Part shown: positions 43,246 to 52,519 of the stretch, piece by piece
How the letters are laid out: every line of letters starts with the position of its first letter
How positions within the stretch are numbered: position 1 is the stretch's first letter
NCBI GenBank assembly: GCA_947498125.1
Contig: CANMJH010000001.1
Coordinates: 682,001 to 746,000, forward strand
From: an uncultured Nioella sp.
Lineage (GTDB): Bacteria; Pseudomonadota; Alphaproteobacteria; Rhodobacterales; Rhodobacteraceae
Length of the DNA: 64,000 bases
Direction of reading: 5' to 3'
The notes under the pieces: generated by a model
Databases searched by the model: none
What the model was told of the DNA's origin: nothing
What the model saw: only the letters and a program-made list of their open reading frames with translations
Program-made: the position numbers and the translations under genes

Positions 43246-44727
43246 ATGAATTTGGAATTGCCCTGCCCCGCGCAGTTTAATCTTGCCCAGTATGTTCTGA
43301 GCCAAGCTGCCAAAACGCCTGACAAAATTGCTTTGGCTGTTTTGGGACCTGCGCAAGCTGAGGAAATGAGTTTTGCAAGGCTCGAAGATCTCGTTTTGCG
43401 AACTGCATCCGGGCTTTTGGCGAAAGGTCTAAAACAAGGCGACCGTGTGCTTTTGCGTTTAAGCAACCACGCAGATTTTCCTGTCGCCTTTCTGGCCGCG
43501 ATTGCCGTGGGTCTTGTCCCCGTGCCGACCGCCGCTGGCCTGACACAGGTTGAAATCACGAAAATGGCCGGGCTTGTGGCGCCGAAACTTATCCTGGCCC
43601 ATCCAGGCATCGCATTGCCCGCGCCAGAGATCTGCCCGGTTTTAAATGGGATCGAAGACCTGTCGCTGTATCCGCGCGCGGACTATGCCCTCGGCGACCC
43701 AAACCGGCTGGCTTATGCTGTGTTTACCTCTGGCAGTTCTGGTCAGCCGCGCGCCGTCGCTCATGCCCATCGCGCCGTTTGGGCGCGGCGGATGATGTGG
43801 CAGGGCTGGTATGGCCTGACAGAAAAGGACCGCATGCTTCACGCCGGTGCGCTGAATTGGACATTCACCCTTGGCACTGGCCTGCTTGACCCTTGGGCCG
43901 CAGGCGCCAGCGCATTGGTGCCCGCCGATGGCTTGCAGCCTGCCCGCTTCCCCGAATTGCTTGAACGCTACGATGTCACAATTTTTGCCGGGGTTCCGGG
44001 GATCTACCGCCACATGCTCAAATCAGGCCTTCCGGCACTGCCCAAATTGCGCCACGGGCTTTCAGCGGGGGAAAAACTGCCCAATCACATCTGCGACGGA
44101 TGGGCTGAGGCGACAGGAACCACAATCCACGAAGCGCTTGGCATGTCAGAATGCTCCACTTACCTGTCAGGATCGCCGCACCGCCCTGCGCCGCAAGGAA
44201 CACTTGGCTTTGCGCAAAAGGGCCGCAAGATTGCAGTGCTTGGCCCAGACCATTCACCCTGCCCTGATGGCCAAACCGGAATGCTGGCAATCCATCGCAA
44301 CGAAACCGGGTTGATGCTGGGATATCTGAGCGCAGAGGGCGTTGAATTGCCTCTTGCCGGGGACTGGTTCCTGACCGGTGATCTTGTGGCGCGCGACGCA
44401 TCCGGCGCGTTCACATATCAAGGACGGGCTGACAGCCTGTTGAATGCGGGCGGCTTTCGCGTGTCGCCTTTAGATATTGAGGCTGCATTTCAGCCCCTTA
44501 CCGGCGATTGCATTGCCCTCAGCTATGAGGTGAAACCCGGAACCCATATCCTTGCCCTTGCCCATTCCTGCAATATTGCAGAGGCGGATTTGCGCATACA
44601 CGCAGAAACGGTGCTTGCAGATTATAAACGACCGCGTCTTTATGCACATCTGGCCACCCTGCCGCGTAACACGAACGGCAAGCTCGACCGAAAATCCGTT
44701 ATTGCCCATCTGCAGGAGGCACCATGA
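43246..44727 (+). CDS. AMP-dependent acyl-CoA synthetase (benzoate-CoA-ligase-like)
   Basis: A 493-residue adenylate-forming enzyme. The core motifs are FTSGSSGQPRAVAHAHRA (the A3 phosphate loop, in part TSGSSGQPRAVAH), HEALGMSECSTYLSG (A5), DWFLTGDLVARD (A7), GRADSLLNAGGFRVSPLDIE (A8) and the C-terminal catalytic lysine in RNTNGKLDRKSV (A10). It activates a carboxylic acid with ATP and CoA. The ATG at 43234 is possible, but that at 43246 has a better site before it. Its last codons overlap the next gene by 4 bases. The substrate (aromatic or medium-chain acid) is not decided. Confidence 0.87.
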   Translation: MNLELPCPAQFNLAQYVLSQAAKTPDKIALAVLGPAQAEEMSFARLEDLVLRTASGLLAKGLKQGDRVLLRLSNHADFPVAFLAAIAVGLVPVPTAAGLTQVEITKMAGLVAPKLILAHPGIALPAPEICPVLNGIEDLSLYPRADYALGDPNRLAYAVFTSGSSGQPRAVAHAHRAVWARRMMWQGWYGLTEKDRMLHAGALNWTFTLGTGLLDPWAAGASALVPADGLQPARFPELLERYDVTIFAGVPGIYRHMLKSGLPALPKLRHGLSAGEKLPNHICDGWAEATGTTIHEALGMSECSTYLSGSPHRPAPQGTLGFAQKGRKIAVLGPDHSPCPDGQTGMLAIHRNETGLMLGYLSAEGVELPLAGDWFLTGDLVARDASGAFTYQGRADSLLNAGGFRVSPLDIEAAFQPLTGDCIALSYEVKPGTHILALAHSCNIAEADLRIHAETVLADYKRPRLYAHLATLPRNTNGKLDRKSVIAHLQEAP

Positions 44728-45368
44728 TCAAGCTCGATATTTTATCGGACCCTATCTGCCCTTGGTGCTATATCGGTAAATCCTATCTGGATCGCGCTTT
44801 AGCGGCGGCTGGGGATCATCCGTTTACCATCGAATGGCATCCCTTTCAGTTGAACCCCGACATGCCCGCCGCCGGAATGGACCGACGCGAATATCTTGAG
44901 ACAAAATTTGGCGGCAAAGAAGGCGCAATGCGCGCCTATGCTCCGATCGTTGAAAATGGGAAAACCGCCGGGCTGACGCTCAACCTTGATAAGATCGATC
45001 GGACACCGAATACGCTTGATTCACATCGCCTGATTCATTGGGCCGGGCTTGAACAACGTCAGACCCCGGTCAAAGCCGCGCTTTTCAAAGCTTACTTTGT
45101 GGATGGTCGGGATATTGGCGACGCCGCTGTTTTGACTGAGATTGCCGAAGAGGTTGGAATGGACGGCGCCGTTGTTGCAAAGTTACTGGAAGGTGACGCG
45201 GATAAGGAAGACATCCGCGCGCGCGACGCCCATGCCCGCGAACGCGGCGTCACCGGCGTGCCGACATTTATCGTTGCCAATCAACATGTTCTTACCGGCG
45301 CGCAGCCGACCGACCTTTGGAATAATGTCATCGCGGATATTAACGCTCAGCTCAAAGAGCAAGAGTAA
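44724..45368 (+). CDS. FrnE-like DsbA-family oxidoreductase
   Basis: A 214-residue thioredoxin-fold protein of the DsbA/FrnE group, cytosolic (no signal peptide). The active site CPWC is at residues 12-15 in SDPICPWCYIGKSYL. The helical insert and the cis-proline region GVTGVPTFIVANQHVLTGAQ are conserved. FrnE relatives are used in polyketide maturation or as thiol oxidoreductases; some 2-hydroxychromene-2-carboxylate isomerases share the fold but lack CPWC. It overlaps the acyl-CoA synthetase gene by ATGA, so the two are coupled. Confidence 0.9.
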   Translation: MIKLDILSDPICPWCYIGKSYLDRALAAAGDHPFTIEWHPFQLNPDMPAAGMDRREYLETKFGGKEGAMRAYAPIVENGKTAGLTLNLDKIDRTPNTLDSHRLIHWAGLEQRQTPVKAALFKAYFVDGRDIGDAAVLTEIAEEVGMDGAVVAKLLEGDADKEDIRARDAHARERGVTGVPTFIVANQHVLTGAQPTDLWNNVIADINAQLKEQE

Positions 45369-45409
45369 CGTAACTACGCGCCTCGGCACTGTTATTTAAT
45401 TTTTTTGTC

Positions 45410-45429
45410 CGCAAAACGTCGGTTTTGCG
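45410..45429 (+). repeat. Perfect hairpin in the leader of the MFS gene
   Basis: CGCAAAAC-GTCG-GTTTTGCG, an 8-base stem, 31 bases before the likely TTG start. No T-run follows on either strand, so it is not a classical terminator; it could be a leader control element or operator. Confidence 0.4.
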
Positions 45430-45460
45430 CGGCTTTCTATTCGGTTTAAGGATTTCGTCT

Positions 45461-46687
45461 TTGCAACAGCAATCCCCCTTGTCGCGCAACGAGTTTATCG
45501 CCCTCTTAGCGATGCTATTTGCGACCATCGCCTTTTCCATTGACGCGATGTTACCGGCCTTGCCGGAAATTGGCGCCGAGCTGAGCCCCAGTGACGTGAA
45601 CAAAGCACAGCTTGTCATAGGGCTGTTTGTGCTTGGCATGGGTGTCGGAACGTTTGTTACCGGTCCGCTTTCTGACGCTTTTGGGCGCAAACCAGTGATT
45701 ATCGCGACCTCGCTGCTTTTTTCGGCCTCGGCGTTGACGGCTTGGATGTCCGAAAGCCTTTGGTTACTTCTGGTCGCACGGTTTTTCCAAGGACTCGGCG
45801 CGGCCGGCCCGCGTGTTGCGGGATTGGCCCTCATTCGCGATCTCTTTGCCGGGCGCGAAATGGCCAAGATCGTGTCCTTTGTTTTCATGATCTTTACGAT
45901 TGTACCGGCCCTTGCCCCAAGCCTTGGCGCTTTGATTATTCACCTTAGCAGCTGGCGGTTTATCTTTTTGGCCTTTGCCCTGTTTTCGACGATGACAACG
46001 CTTTGGCTTTGGGCGCGCCAACCCGAAACCTTAAGCGTAGAAGACCGCATTCCTTTGAATGCCCGCCGCTTGTGGAATGCCCTTGTAGAGACATTTTCGA
46101 TCCCCATGGTTCGCCTGTCGATGGTTGTACAGGGCTGCTGTCTGGCAATGCTTTTTGGGACAATCAGCTCGACCCAGAGCATTTATGACGTCGTCTATGA
46201 CCAGGGTGATCATTTTCATCTCTGGTTTGCGGCAACGGCAGGTATCGCGGCAACCTCCAATGTTCTCAATGCCTTATTGGTCGAACGCTTTGGGATGCGC
46301 TATATGGTATCGGCCGCCCTTGGCGTGCAGATTTGCGTCTCTGGGCTTATGGTCGTTTTGGGCATGCTCGACATGCTATCCGGCCAATTCGGGCTTTGGA
46401 TTTGGTTCGGATGGTCTGCAACGATCTTTTTCATGATCGGGCTAACGATGGGCAATCTGAATGCACTGGCGCTTGAGCCGCTTGGCCATATCGCAGGCGT
46501 TGCATCCTCTGTAACCGGGTCTGTGTCAACGGTGATCGGTGCCTTGATCGCCGTGCCGATGGGGCTGGCTTTTGACGGAACCGTGCGCCCTCTTGCCATT
46601 GGCGTTTTTGCTGTGACGTTGATTGGCTTTTTGCTAATTCGCAAGATGGCCCGACTGGAACGGGTGCCCAGCCCTTCGGCCGCGTAA
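45461..46687 (+). CDS. MFS drug efflux transporter, Bcr/CflA family
   Basis: About 408 residues with twelve membrane helices. The family signature of MFS antiporters is visible as GPLSDAFGRKPVI after helix 2 and ARFFQGLGAAGPRVAGLALIRDLF in helix 4-5, typical of Bcr/CflA pumps. The frame opens at a TTG (45425), but a second TTG at 45461 has AAGGA at the right distance and places QQQSPLSRNEF at the N-terminus; no ATG is available before the first helix. It probably exports drugs or sulfur compounds by proton antiport. It is convergent with mfd. Confidence 0.85.
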   Translation: MQQQSPLSRNEFIALLAMLFATIAFSIDAMLPALPEIGAELSPSDVNKAQLVIGLFVLGMGVGTFVTGPLSDAFGRKPVIIATSLLFSASALTAWMSESLWLLLVARFFQGLGAAGPRVAGLALIRDLFAGREMAKIVSFVFMIFTIVPALAPSLGALIIHLSSWRFIFLAFALFSTMTTLWLWARQPETLSVEDRIPLNARRLWNALVETFSIPMVRLSMVVQGCCLAMLFGTISSTQSIYDVVYDQGDHFHLWFAATAGIAATSNVLNALLVERFGMRYMVSAALGVQICVSGLMVVLGMLDMLSGQFGLWIWFGWSATIFFMIGLTMGNLNALALEPLGHIAGVASSVTGSVSTVIGALIAVPMGLAFDGTVRPLAIGVFAVTLIGFLLIRKMARLERVPSPSAA

Positions 46688-46705
46688 GCCGGCCTGCGCA
46701 GAACG

Positions 46706-49700
46706 TCAGGCCTTGCGCTTAACCTTGTTTTTTTCGGCAAGATCACGGGCAATTGCAAAAGCGCCTTTGATCTTGTCGCTATCCTTGGCCCAGTCTCGGC
46801 GAACGATGATCTTGTTATCTTTGACCCGCGCCATTCCGTTTTGCGCCTGCATAAATTCAACAAGTCCGGCAGGATTGCCGAATTTGTCATTATGAAACTG
46901 CACTGTCGCGCCTTTTGGTCCGCCATCCAGTTTGGCAATTCCGGCGCGTTTGCACATCGCTTTGATCCGCACGACCAAGAGCAATGTGTTGACCTCACGC
47001 GGTAATTTACCAAAGCGGTCAATAAGTTCGGCTGCAAAGCCTTCAAGTTCGACCTTGGTTTGCAGATGAGAGAGCCTGCGGTAAAGCCCCAGACGCACAT
47101 CCAGATCAGGCACATAGGTTTCCGGGATAAGAACCGGAACACCCAGATTGATCTGTGGCGCCCAAGTGCCATCCTCGTCGGTGAGCCCTTCCATATTACC
47201 AGACCGGATCTTGGCAATCGCCTCTTCCAGCATCGATTGGTAAAGCTCAAAGCCAACCTCTTTGACATGGCCCGATTGTTCTTCGCCCACGATATTGCCA
47301 GCGCCGCGAATATCGAGATCCTGGCTGGCAATCGTAAACCCGGCGCCAAGGCTGTCGAGGCTGCCCAAAACCCGCAGGCGTTTCTCGGCTGCTGGTGTCA
47401 GCTTCTTGCGTGGTTTTGTCGTCAGATAGGCATAAGCCCTTGTTTTTGCGCGCCCAACCCGGCCCCGGATTTGATAAAGCTGCGCCAGCCCATACATATC
47501 GGCGCGGTGGATGATCATTGTATTGGCGGTCGGAATATCGATGCCGCTTTCGATGATCGTCGTCGCCAAAAGCACATCATATTTGCCGTCATAAAAGGCG
47601 TTCATCCGATCATCGAGCTCACCTGCCGCCATCTGACCATGAGCGGTGATGAAGGTCACTTCGGGCACCTGATCACGCAAGAAGGCTTCGATTTCAGGGA
47701 TATCTTCGATCCGAGGCACCACATAAAAGCTTTGCCCGCCGCGATAATGTTCACGCAGCAACGCTTCGCGGATCGTGACCGCGTCAAATTCGCTGACATA
47801 AGTGCGAATGGCCAACCGGTCCACCGGCGGCGTGCCAATGAGCGACAGATCACGGACGCCAGATAGCGACATCTGCAGTGTGCGCGGAATCGGCGTGGCC
47901 GAAAGCGTTAGAACATGCACCTCCGACTTCATATCCTTCAGCCGCTCTTTATGCGTTACGCCAAAGCGTTGTTCTTCATCAATGATCAGTAGGCCCAGAT
48001 TGGCAAAACGGATGCCTTTGGCCAAAAGCGCGTGGGTGCCAATGCAGATATCAACGCTGCCATCGGTCAACCCTTTGCGTGTGTCGGCGGCCTCGCCGGC
48101 AGGAATAAACCGCGACAGTTGCCGGACATTAATTGGAAAGCCACGGAAGCGTTCGTTGAAATTCTGCGCATGTTGCCGGGCCAAAAGCGTTGTTGGCGCG
48201 ATGATTGCAACCTGTTGGCCAGAGACAGCAGACATAAATGCCGCGCGCATGGCGACCTCGGTTTTGCCAAAACCAACATCACCCACAACAAGCCGGTCCA
48301 TCGGACGGCCTCGGGCCAAGTCATCCGCCACGTCATGGATCGCCGCAAGCTGGTCATCGGTTTCCTCATAAGGAAAACGGGCGCAAAACGCCTCCCACAT
48401 ATCGCCCGGGGCTTCGACCACAGGGGCCGATCGCAATTCGCGTTCTGCCGCGATACGGATCAGCTTATCCGCGATCTCGCGGATGCGTTCCTTAAGTTTA
48501 GCTTTCTTGGATTGCCACGCGCCGCCTCCAAGACGGTCCAACATCCCTTCCTCATGGCCATAGCGGCTAAGAAGCTCAATGTTTTCAACAGGTAGGTAGA
48601 GACGATCACCCCCTGCATATTCAAGCAAAATGCATTCATGCGGCGCGCCAGCGGCGGTGACAGTGTCCAGCCCGCGATAGATCCCCACCCCGTGATCGAC
48701 ATGGACGATCAGGTCATCCAGCGATAGGCTTTGCGCCTCGGTCAGGTAGTTTTCAGCGCGTTTGGTGCGGCGTTTTGGGCGAATAAGACGGTCGCCCAAG
48801 ACGTCTTGTTCCGAAATGACCGTCAGGCCTTTTGCGGTGAACCCCTGTTCAAGCGGCCAGACTGCAAGATTGACGTGATCCTTGGACCCGCTGTTCGATC
48901 CATCAGGGATCATCAACAAATTTGTCAGATCCTGATCTTCCAAGAGCCCCATAAGCCGTTCACGCGCGCCATCAGACCAACTGGCGATCATTACTGCACG
49001 GCCCTCTGCCCGTTCGGCCTTGATATGTCCTGCCAGCGCCTCAAAAAGCCCGACATTTTCTTGCTGGCGTTCTTGTGCAAAACTGCGCCCGATCCGCCCG
49101 CCCGCATCCAAAACACCCGGTCCCGGTGATTGGGCAAGGGGCGAGAATTGAATGACGCGGCGCGAGGTCAGCGCGTCTTCCCAAGCAGCGTCAGTCAGAT
49201 AAAGCTGATCCGGCGGGCAAGGCTTATACACTGTGTCCAGGCGCCCCTTTTGGGTCAGAGCGGTTTTGCGGGTGTCATATTGATCTGCGATGGTTTCCCA
49301 CCGGGCCAACCGATGCGCCGTGCTTTGATCATCAAGGGTGATCGTGGCCGCCGGAAGGTAGTCAAAAAGCGTCTCAAGCCCATCGTAGAAAAACGGAAGC
49401 CAATGTTCGACGCCCTGATGTTTGCGCCCTGCTGTGACGGATTCATATAACGGGTCCGTGCTGCCACCGGCACCAAATTCTACTCGGTAGTTGGTTCGAA
49501 AACGGCGAATGGCGTCTTCATCCAGAATAACCTCGGAGACTGGGGCAAGCTCGATCCGGCTCAGTTTTTCTGTGGTGCGCTGCGTAGCTGGATCAAAACG
49601 GCGCGCGCCATCCAAGACATCGCCAAACAGATCAAGACGCACGGGCGTTGTCTCACCCGGCGGCCAGACATCAATAATGCCGCCCCGAACCGCGTAATCG

Positions 49701-50158
49701 CCTGGCTCCATCACAGTTGGTGATTGGGTGAAGCCCATGCGAACCAGAAAGGATTTCAACGCGCCTTCATCTATACGTTGGTTCACATCAGCCACAAATG
49801 CAGATTGGCGGAGCAAGCTTTGCGGCGGCACAAACTGGGTGGCGGCATTGAGCGTGGTCAGAACGATAAACCGTCCTTCCAAACCGGACGCCAAAGTTGC
49901 CAAGGTCGCCATACGCGCCGCTGAGATATCTGCATTAGGCGACACGCGGTCATAGGGCAAGCAATCCCAACCGGGTAGCTGCAAGACCGGCACAGACGCA
50001 TTAAAAAACGCCAGCGCCGTAGCAAGCGCAGCTAACCGTTTATCATCGCGGGCGATATGCAGGACCGGCTTGCCGGTTTTCGTCAGCTCGGCCAGCAAGC
50101 ATTGGGCGTCAAACCCTTCGGGCACACCGCCCATCAGGATATGATTACTATTATTCAT
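46706..50158 (-). CDS. mfd: Transcription-repair coupling factor Mfd
   Basis: An 1150-residue ATP-dependent DNA translocase that removes stalled RNA polymerase and recruits UvrA to lesions. Domains in order: UvrB-like region (about 1-330), RNA polymerase-interacting domain (about 460-545, with VHVDHGVGIYRGLD), and the RecG-like motor (about 590-960) with Walker A GDVGFGKTEVA, the DEEQ box in LLIIDEEQRFGV and motif III LTLSATPIPRTL. The C-terminal TRCF domain follows. Length is normal. It is single-gene transcribed, next to a small membrane protein gene on the same strand. Confidence 0.98.
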   Translation of the reverse strand: MNNSNHILMGGVPEGFDAQCLLAELTKTGKPVLHIARDDKRLAALATALAFFNASVPVLQLPGWDCLPYDRVSPNADISAARMATLATLASGLEGRFIVLTTLNAATQFVPPQSLLRQSAFVADVNQRIDEGALKSFLVRMGFTQSPTVMEPGDYAVRGGIIDVWPPGETTPVRLDLFGDVLDGARRFDPATQRTTEKLSRIELAPVSEVILDEDAIRRFRTNYRVEFGAGGSTDPLYESVTAGRKHQGVEHWLPFFYDGLETLFDYLPAATITLDDQSTAHRLARWETIADQYDTRKTALTQKGRLDTVYKPCPPDQLYLTDAAWEDALTSRRVIQFSPLAQSPGPGVLDAGGRIGRSFAQERQQENVGLFEALAGHIKAERAEGRAVMIASWSDGARERLMGLLEDQDLTNLLMIPDGSNSGSKDHVNLAVWPLEQGFTAKGLTVISEQDVLGDRLIRPKRRTKRAENYLTEAQSLSLDDLIVHVDHGVGIYRGLDTVTAAGAPHECILLEYAGGDRLYLPVENIELLSRYGHEEGMLDRLGGGAWQSKKAKLKERIREIADKLIRIAAERELRSAPVVEAPGDMWEAFCARFPYEETDDQLAAIHDVADDLARGRPMDRLVVGDVGFGKTEVAMRAAFMSAVSGQQVAIIAPTTLLARQHAQNFNERFRGFPINVRQLSRFIPAGEAADTRKGLTDGSVDICIGTHALLAKGIRFANLGLLIIDEEQRFGVTHKERLKDMKSEVHVLTLSATPIPRTLQMSLSGVRDLSLIGTPPVDRLAIRTYVSEFDAVTIREALLREHYRGGQSFYVVPRIEDIPEIEAFLRDQVPEVTFITAHGQMAAGELDDRMNAFYDGKYDVLLATTIIESGIDIPTANTMIIHRADMYGLAQLYQIRGRVGRAKTRAYAYLTTKPRKKLTPAAEKRLRVLGSLDSLGAGFTIASQDLDIRGAGNIVGEEQSGHVKEVGFELYQSMLEEAIAKIRSGNMEGLTDEDGTWAPQINLGVPVLIPETYVPDLDVRLGLYRRLSHLQTKVELEGFAAELIDRFGKLPREVNTLLLVVRIKAMCKRAGIAKLDGGPKGATVQFHNDKFGNPAGLVEFMQAQNGMARVKDNKIIVRRDWAKDSDKIKGAFAIARDLAEKNKVKRKA

Positions 50159-50178
50159 CAGTCATTTGCCTACTGGTG

Positions 50179-50700
50179 TTAAAGTCCAAGGGCGCCGTGG
50201 TGCAAGTTTGCCCACATCCCCCAAAAGGCCGTAATGAAAATCGCCAGAACGCCGATGAGCTGAACAAACAACCGGTGTTGTCGAAGTTGTTTTTCCAGAT
50301 GTTCGTACTGGGTGTCATGGATCTTCTTGGCCGTAAATACGTGCAGGCCTGCCACCATCAACATTGGAAAGAACAAAAAGAATACAGCCTGACAAAACTC
50401 GACATCGTAATACCACCCCATCATCGCCAAGGCTGCCGTTACAAACGTTGCCAATGACACGATTGAGGTTCCAGAAATTTCGACAAATTTGAGGATGCGG
50501 TTGACGTTAACCTCCGCCAGAACATGCATATCGTGGTTCGCCTGCTCGTTCCCACGCCGCGCACGTGCAACGATATCAAATGGCACGCCCAACACCCAAT
50601 GGCTGGCGGTTGACCAAAGTGCGGCAAGCGCAATCCAATACCACAGGTTCGAAAAGGACCTGAGATCAATGACTTCGGTAACTAGTTCAAGAAAATTCAA
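50179..50700 (-). CDS. Small membrane protein of unknown function
   Basis: About 173 residues with four hydrophobic helices (near 18-38, 82-105, 112-130 and 155-172) separated by polar loops, including VPFDIVARARRGNEQANHD and the basic/aromatic DTQYEHLEKQLRQHRLF. I do not know a named family, though proteins starting NFLELVTEVIDLRSFSNLWYW are widespread in Rhodobacterales. The open frame starts at 50739, but the TTG at 50698-50700 gives this conserved-looking N-terminus; the start is uncertain. It lies 20 bases before mfd in the same orientation. Confidence 0.7.
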   Translation of the reverse strand: MNFLELVTEVIDLRSFSNLWYWIALAALWSTASHWVLGVPFDIVARARRGNEQANHDMHVLAEVNVNRILKFVEISGTSIVSLATFVTAALAMMGWYYDVEFCQAVFFLFFPMLMVAGLHVFTAKKIHDTQYEHLEKQLRQHRLFVQLIGVLAIFITAFWGMWANLHHGALGL

Positions 50701-50837
50701 GGCAGCCTCGCCTTTGGCCCGTCCGATTTTTCCGCACATTAGTCGCGCTTTTCCGGGGATGCCAGCCCTTGAGATGATCGGACAAACATGTCACCCCATT
50801 TTGCAACAGTTTTGCTCTGAAACGACGAGGCAGTGAA

Positions 50838-51836
50838 ATGGCTGACATCAAGGCTCCTTTTGTTGGGACGCGGCTGCGCCGGCTGCGGCGCACGCCGGCT
50901 ATCCGGGCGCTGACCCGTGAGAACCGGCTCTCGGTTGAAGACCTGATCTGGCCGGTTTTCGTGCGCGAGGGCGAAGGCATTCGTGAGCCGATATCTTCAA
51001 TGCCCGGCGTCTACCGTTTGTCGTTGGATATGCTGGAAAACGCCGCACGCGAGGCCGGAGCGCTTGGCATTCCCGCCATTTGCATTTTTCCCTATACAGA
51101 CCAGTCGATGAAAAATGAAACCTGCGAAATTGCGTGGGATCCCGATAATATCGGCAACCGGGCTATACGAGCAGTCAAGGCAGCGGCCCCTGACATTGCT
51201 GTGATGACCGACATCGCGCTGGACCCCTATAACGCCAATGGCCATGACGGCATCGTGCGGGACGGGATTATATTAAATGACGAATCCGTCGAGGCTTTGG
51301 TCAAAATGGCACTGGTTCAGGCGGAATCCGGTGCCGATATTCTAGGCCCGTCCGACATGATGGATGGCCGGATCGGCGCAATGCGACAAGCGCTTGAACA
51401 GGCAGGTCACAAGGATGTGGCCATCCTGTCTTATGCGGCCAAATACGCCAGCGCTTTTTATGGCCCGTTTCGGGATGCAGTGGGCGCCTCGGGTGCACTT
51501 AAAGGCGACAAAAAAACCTATCAAATTGATCCGGCCAACCGCGCAGAGGGTCTGGCTTGTGTTGCCCGTGACTTGGACGAAGGCGCCGATATGGTCATGG
51601 TTAAACCCGGCCTGCCTTATTTGGATATGGTGCGCGACGTTAAAGACCAGTTCGCGGTGCCCACCTTTGCCTATCAAGTCTCGGGCGAATACGCGATGAT
51701 CGAAGCAGCAGCCGCCAATGGCTGGATCGATGGCGAAAAGGTCATGTTGGAAAGCATGATGGCCTTTCGAAGGGCCGGATGCGACGGAGTTTTGACCTAT
51801 TTTGCTCCTCGGGTTGCGACGATCCTAAACGGGTGA
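50838..51836 (+). CDS. hemB: Delta-aminolevulinic acid dehydratase (porphobilinogen synthase), magnesium-type
   Basis: A 332-residue enzyme that joins two 5-aminolevulinates in tetrapyrrole synthesis. The Schiff-base lysines lie in YAAKYASAFYGPFR and MVMVKPGLPYLD. The metal segment reads DIALDPYNANGHDG, with Asp in place of the cysteines of zinc enzymes, so it should be the Mg-dependent type described in alphaproteobacteria. The N-terminal arm is present (RLRRLRRTPAIRALTRENRL). The gene is single. The preceding spacer holds no recognised regulatory motif. Confidence 0.97.
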   Translation: MADIKAPFVGTRLRRLRRTPAIRALTRENRLSVEDLIWPVFVREGEGIREPISSMPGVYRLSLDMLENAAREAGALGIPAICIFPYTDQSMKNETCEIAWDPDNIGNRAIRAVKAAAPDIAVMTDIALDPYNANGHDGIVRDGIILNDESVEALVKMALVQAESGADILGPSDMMDGRIGAMRQALEQAGHKDVAILSYAAKYASAFYGPFRDAVGASGALKGDKKTYQIDPANRAEGLACVARDLDEGADMVMVKPGLPYLDMVRDVKDQFAVPTFAYQVSGEYAMIEAAAANGWIDGEKVMLESMMAFRRAGCDGVLTYFAPRVATILNG

Positions 51837-51980
51837 ACGCCGTTGAAAAGAATGCCCAAAAATTGATCGTCGTGTTCACGGGTTTCAGGCGTGCACGACC
51901 CCAAAATTTAGAATTCGTTTAGGACTTCATGCTAGCTCAGGGCTGGTGGAGGTCCTTAAGTATGATGAGTTCTGAATATT

Positions 51981-52421
51981 ATGATTAAATGTCACCAACT
52001 AACGGACGCGTATTTTGTCGGCGGGCAGATTGTTCCGGAAGACGTATTGAAATTGCAGGCAATGGGTGTCTCAACAGTCATTAACAATCGCCCCGATTTT
52101 GAAGTTCCCGCCTATTTGCAAGATCACCAAATGCAGCCCTTGTTCGAAACGGCTGGCATCACTTACGTGTTTAATCCTGTCGATAGTGCCGACATGAAAT
52201 TGCACAACATTGAACAGCAACGCGAAGCCCTGAAAAGTGCCAGCGGCAACGTTTTGGCCTATTGTACATCAGGCATGCGGTCGGCGTTGATGTGGGCATT
52301 TGCACAGGCCGGGTGCCGAACCACGCAAGAAATTATCGAGATTTGCCAGAATGCTGGATTTGGAATTGGTGGCATGCACGCACAAATCGACCGAATGGCC
52401 GCGCACCGAATGAGCGCCTAA
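51981..52421 (+). CDS. DUF442/TIGR01244 phosphatase- or sulfurtransferase-like protein
   Basis: A 146-residue protein of the family called beta-lactamase hydrolase-like or TIGR01244. The protein-tyrosine-phosphatase-like P-loop is visible as YCTSGMRSAL (Cys-x5-Arg), preceded by the family segment VINNRPDFEVP. These proteins are often found with sulfide or glutathione-persulfide metabolism; no such partner is next to it here. The gene is read alone, 144 bases after hemB and about 100 bases before the acyltransferase. The start ATG has an unremarkable site. Confidence 0.88.
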   Translation: MIKCHQLTDAYFVGGQIVPEDVLKLQAMGVSTVINNRPDFEVPAYLQDHQMQPLFETAGITYVFNPVDSADMKLHNIEQQREALKSASGNVLAYCTSGMRSALMWAFAQAGCRTTQEIIEICQNAGFGIGGMHAQIDRMAAHRMSA

Positions 52422-52519
52422 CGCTTGTGATCCAACCACGCTTGCACCTATGTTGCGCCCGAGCTGACCGCGGGCGCAATTTTATCGCTTGGGGCAGGAT
52501 GACTTTGGTGCGGGGATTT

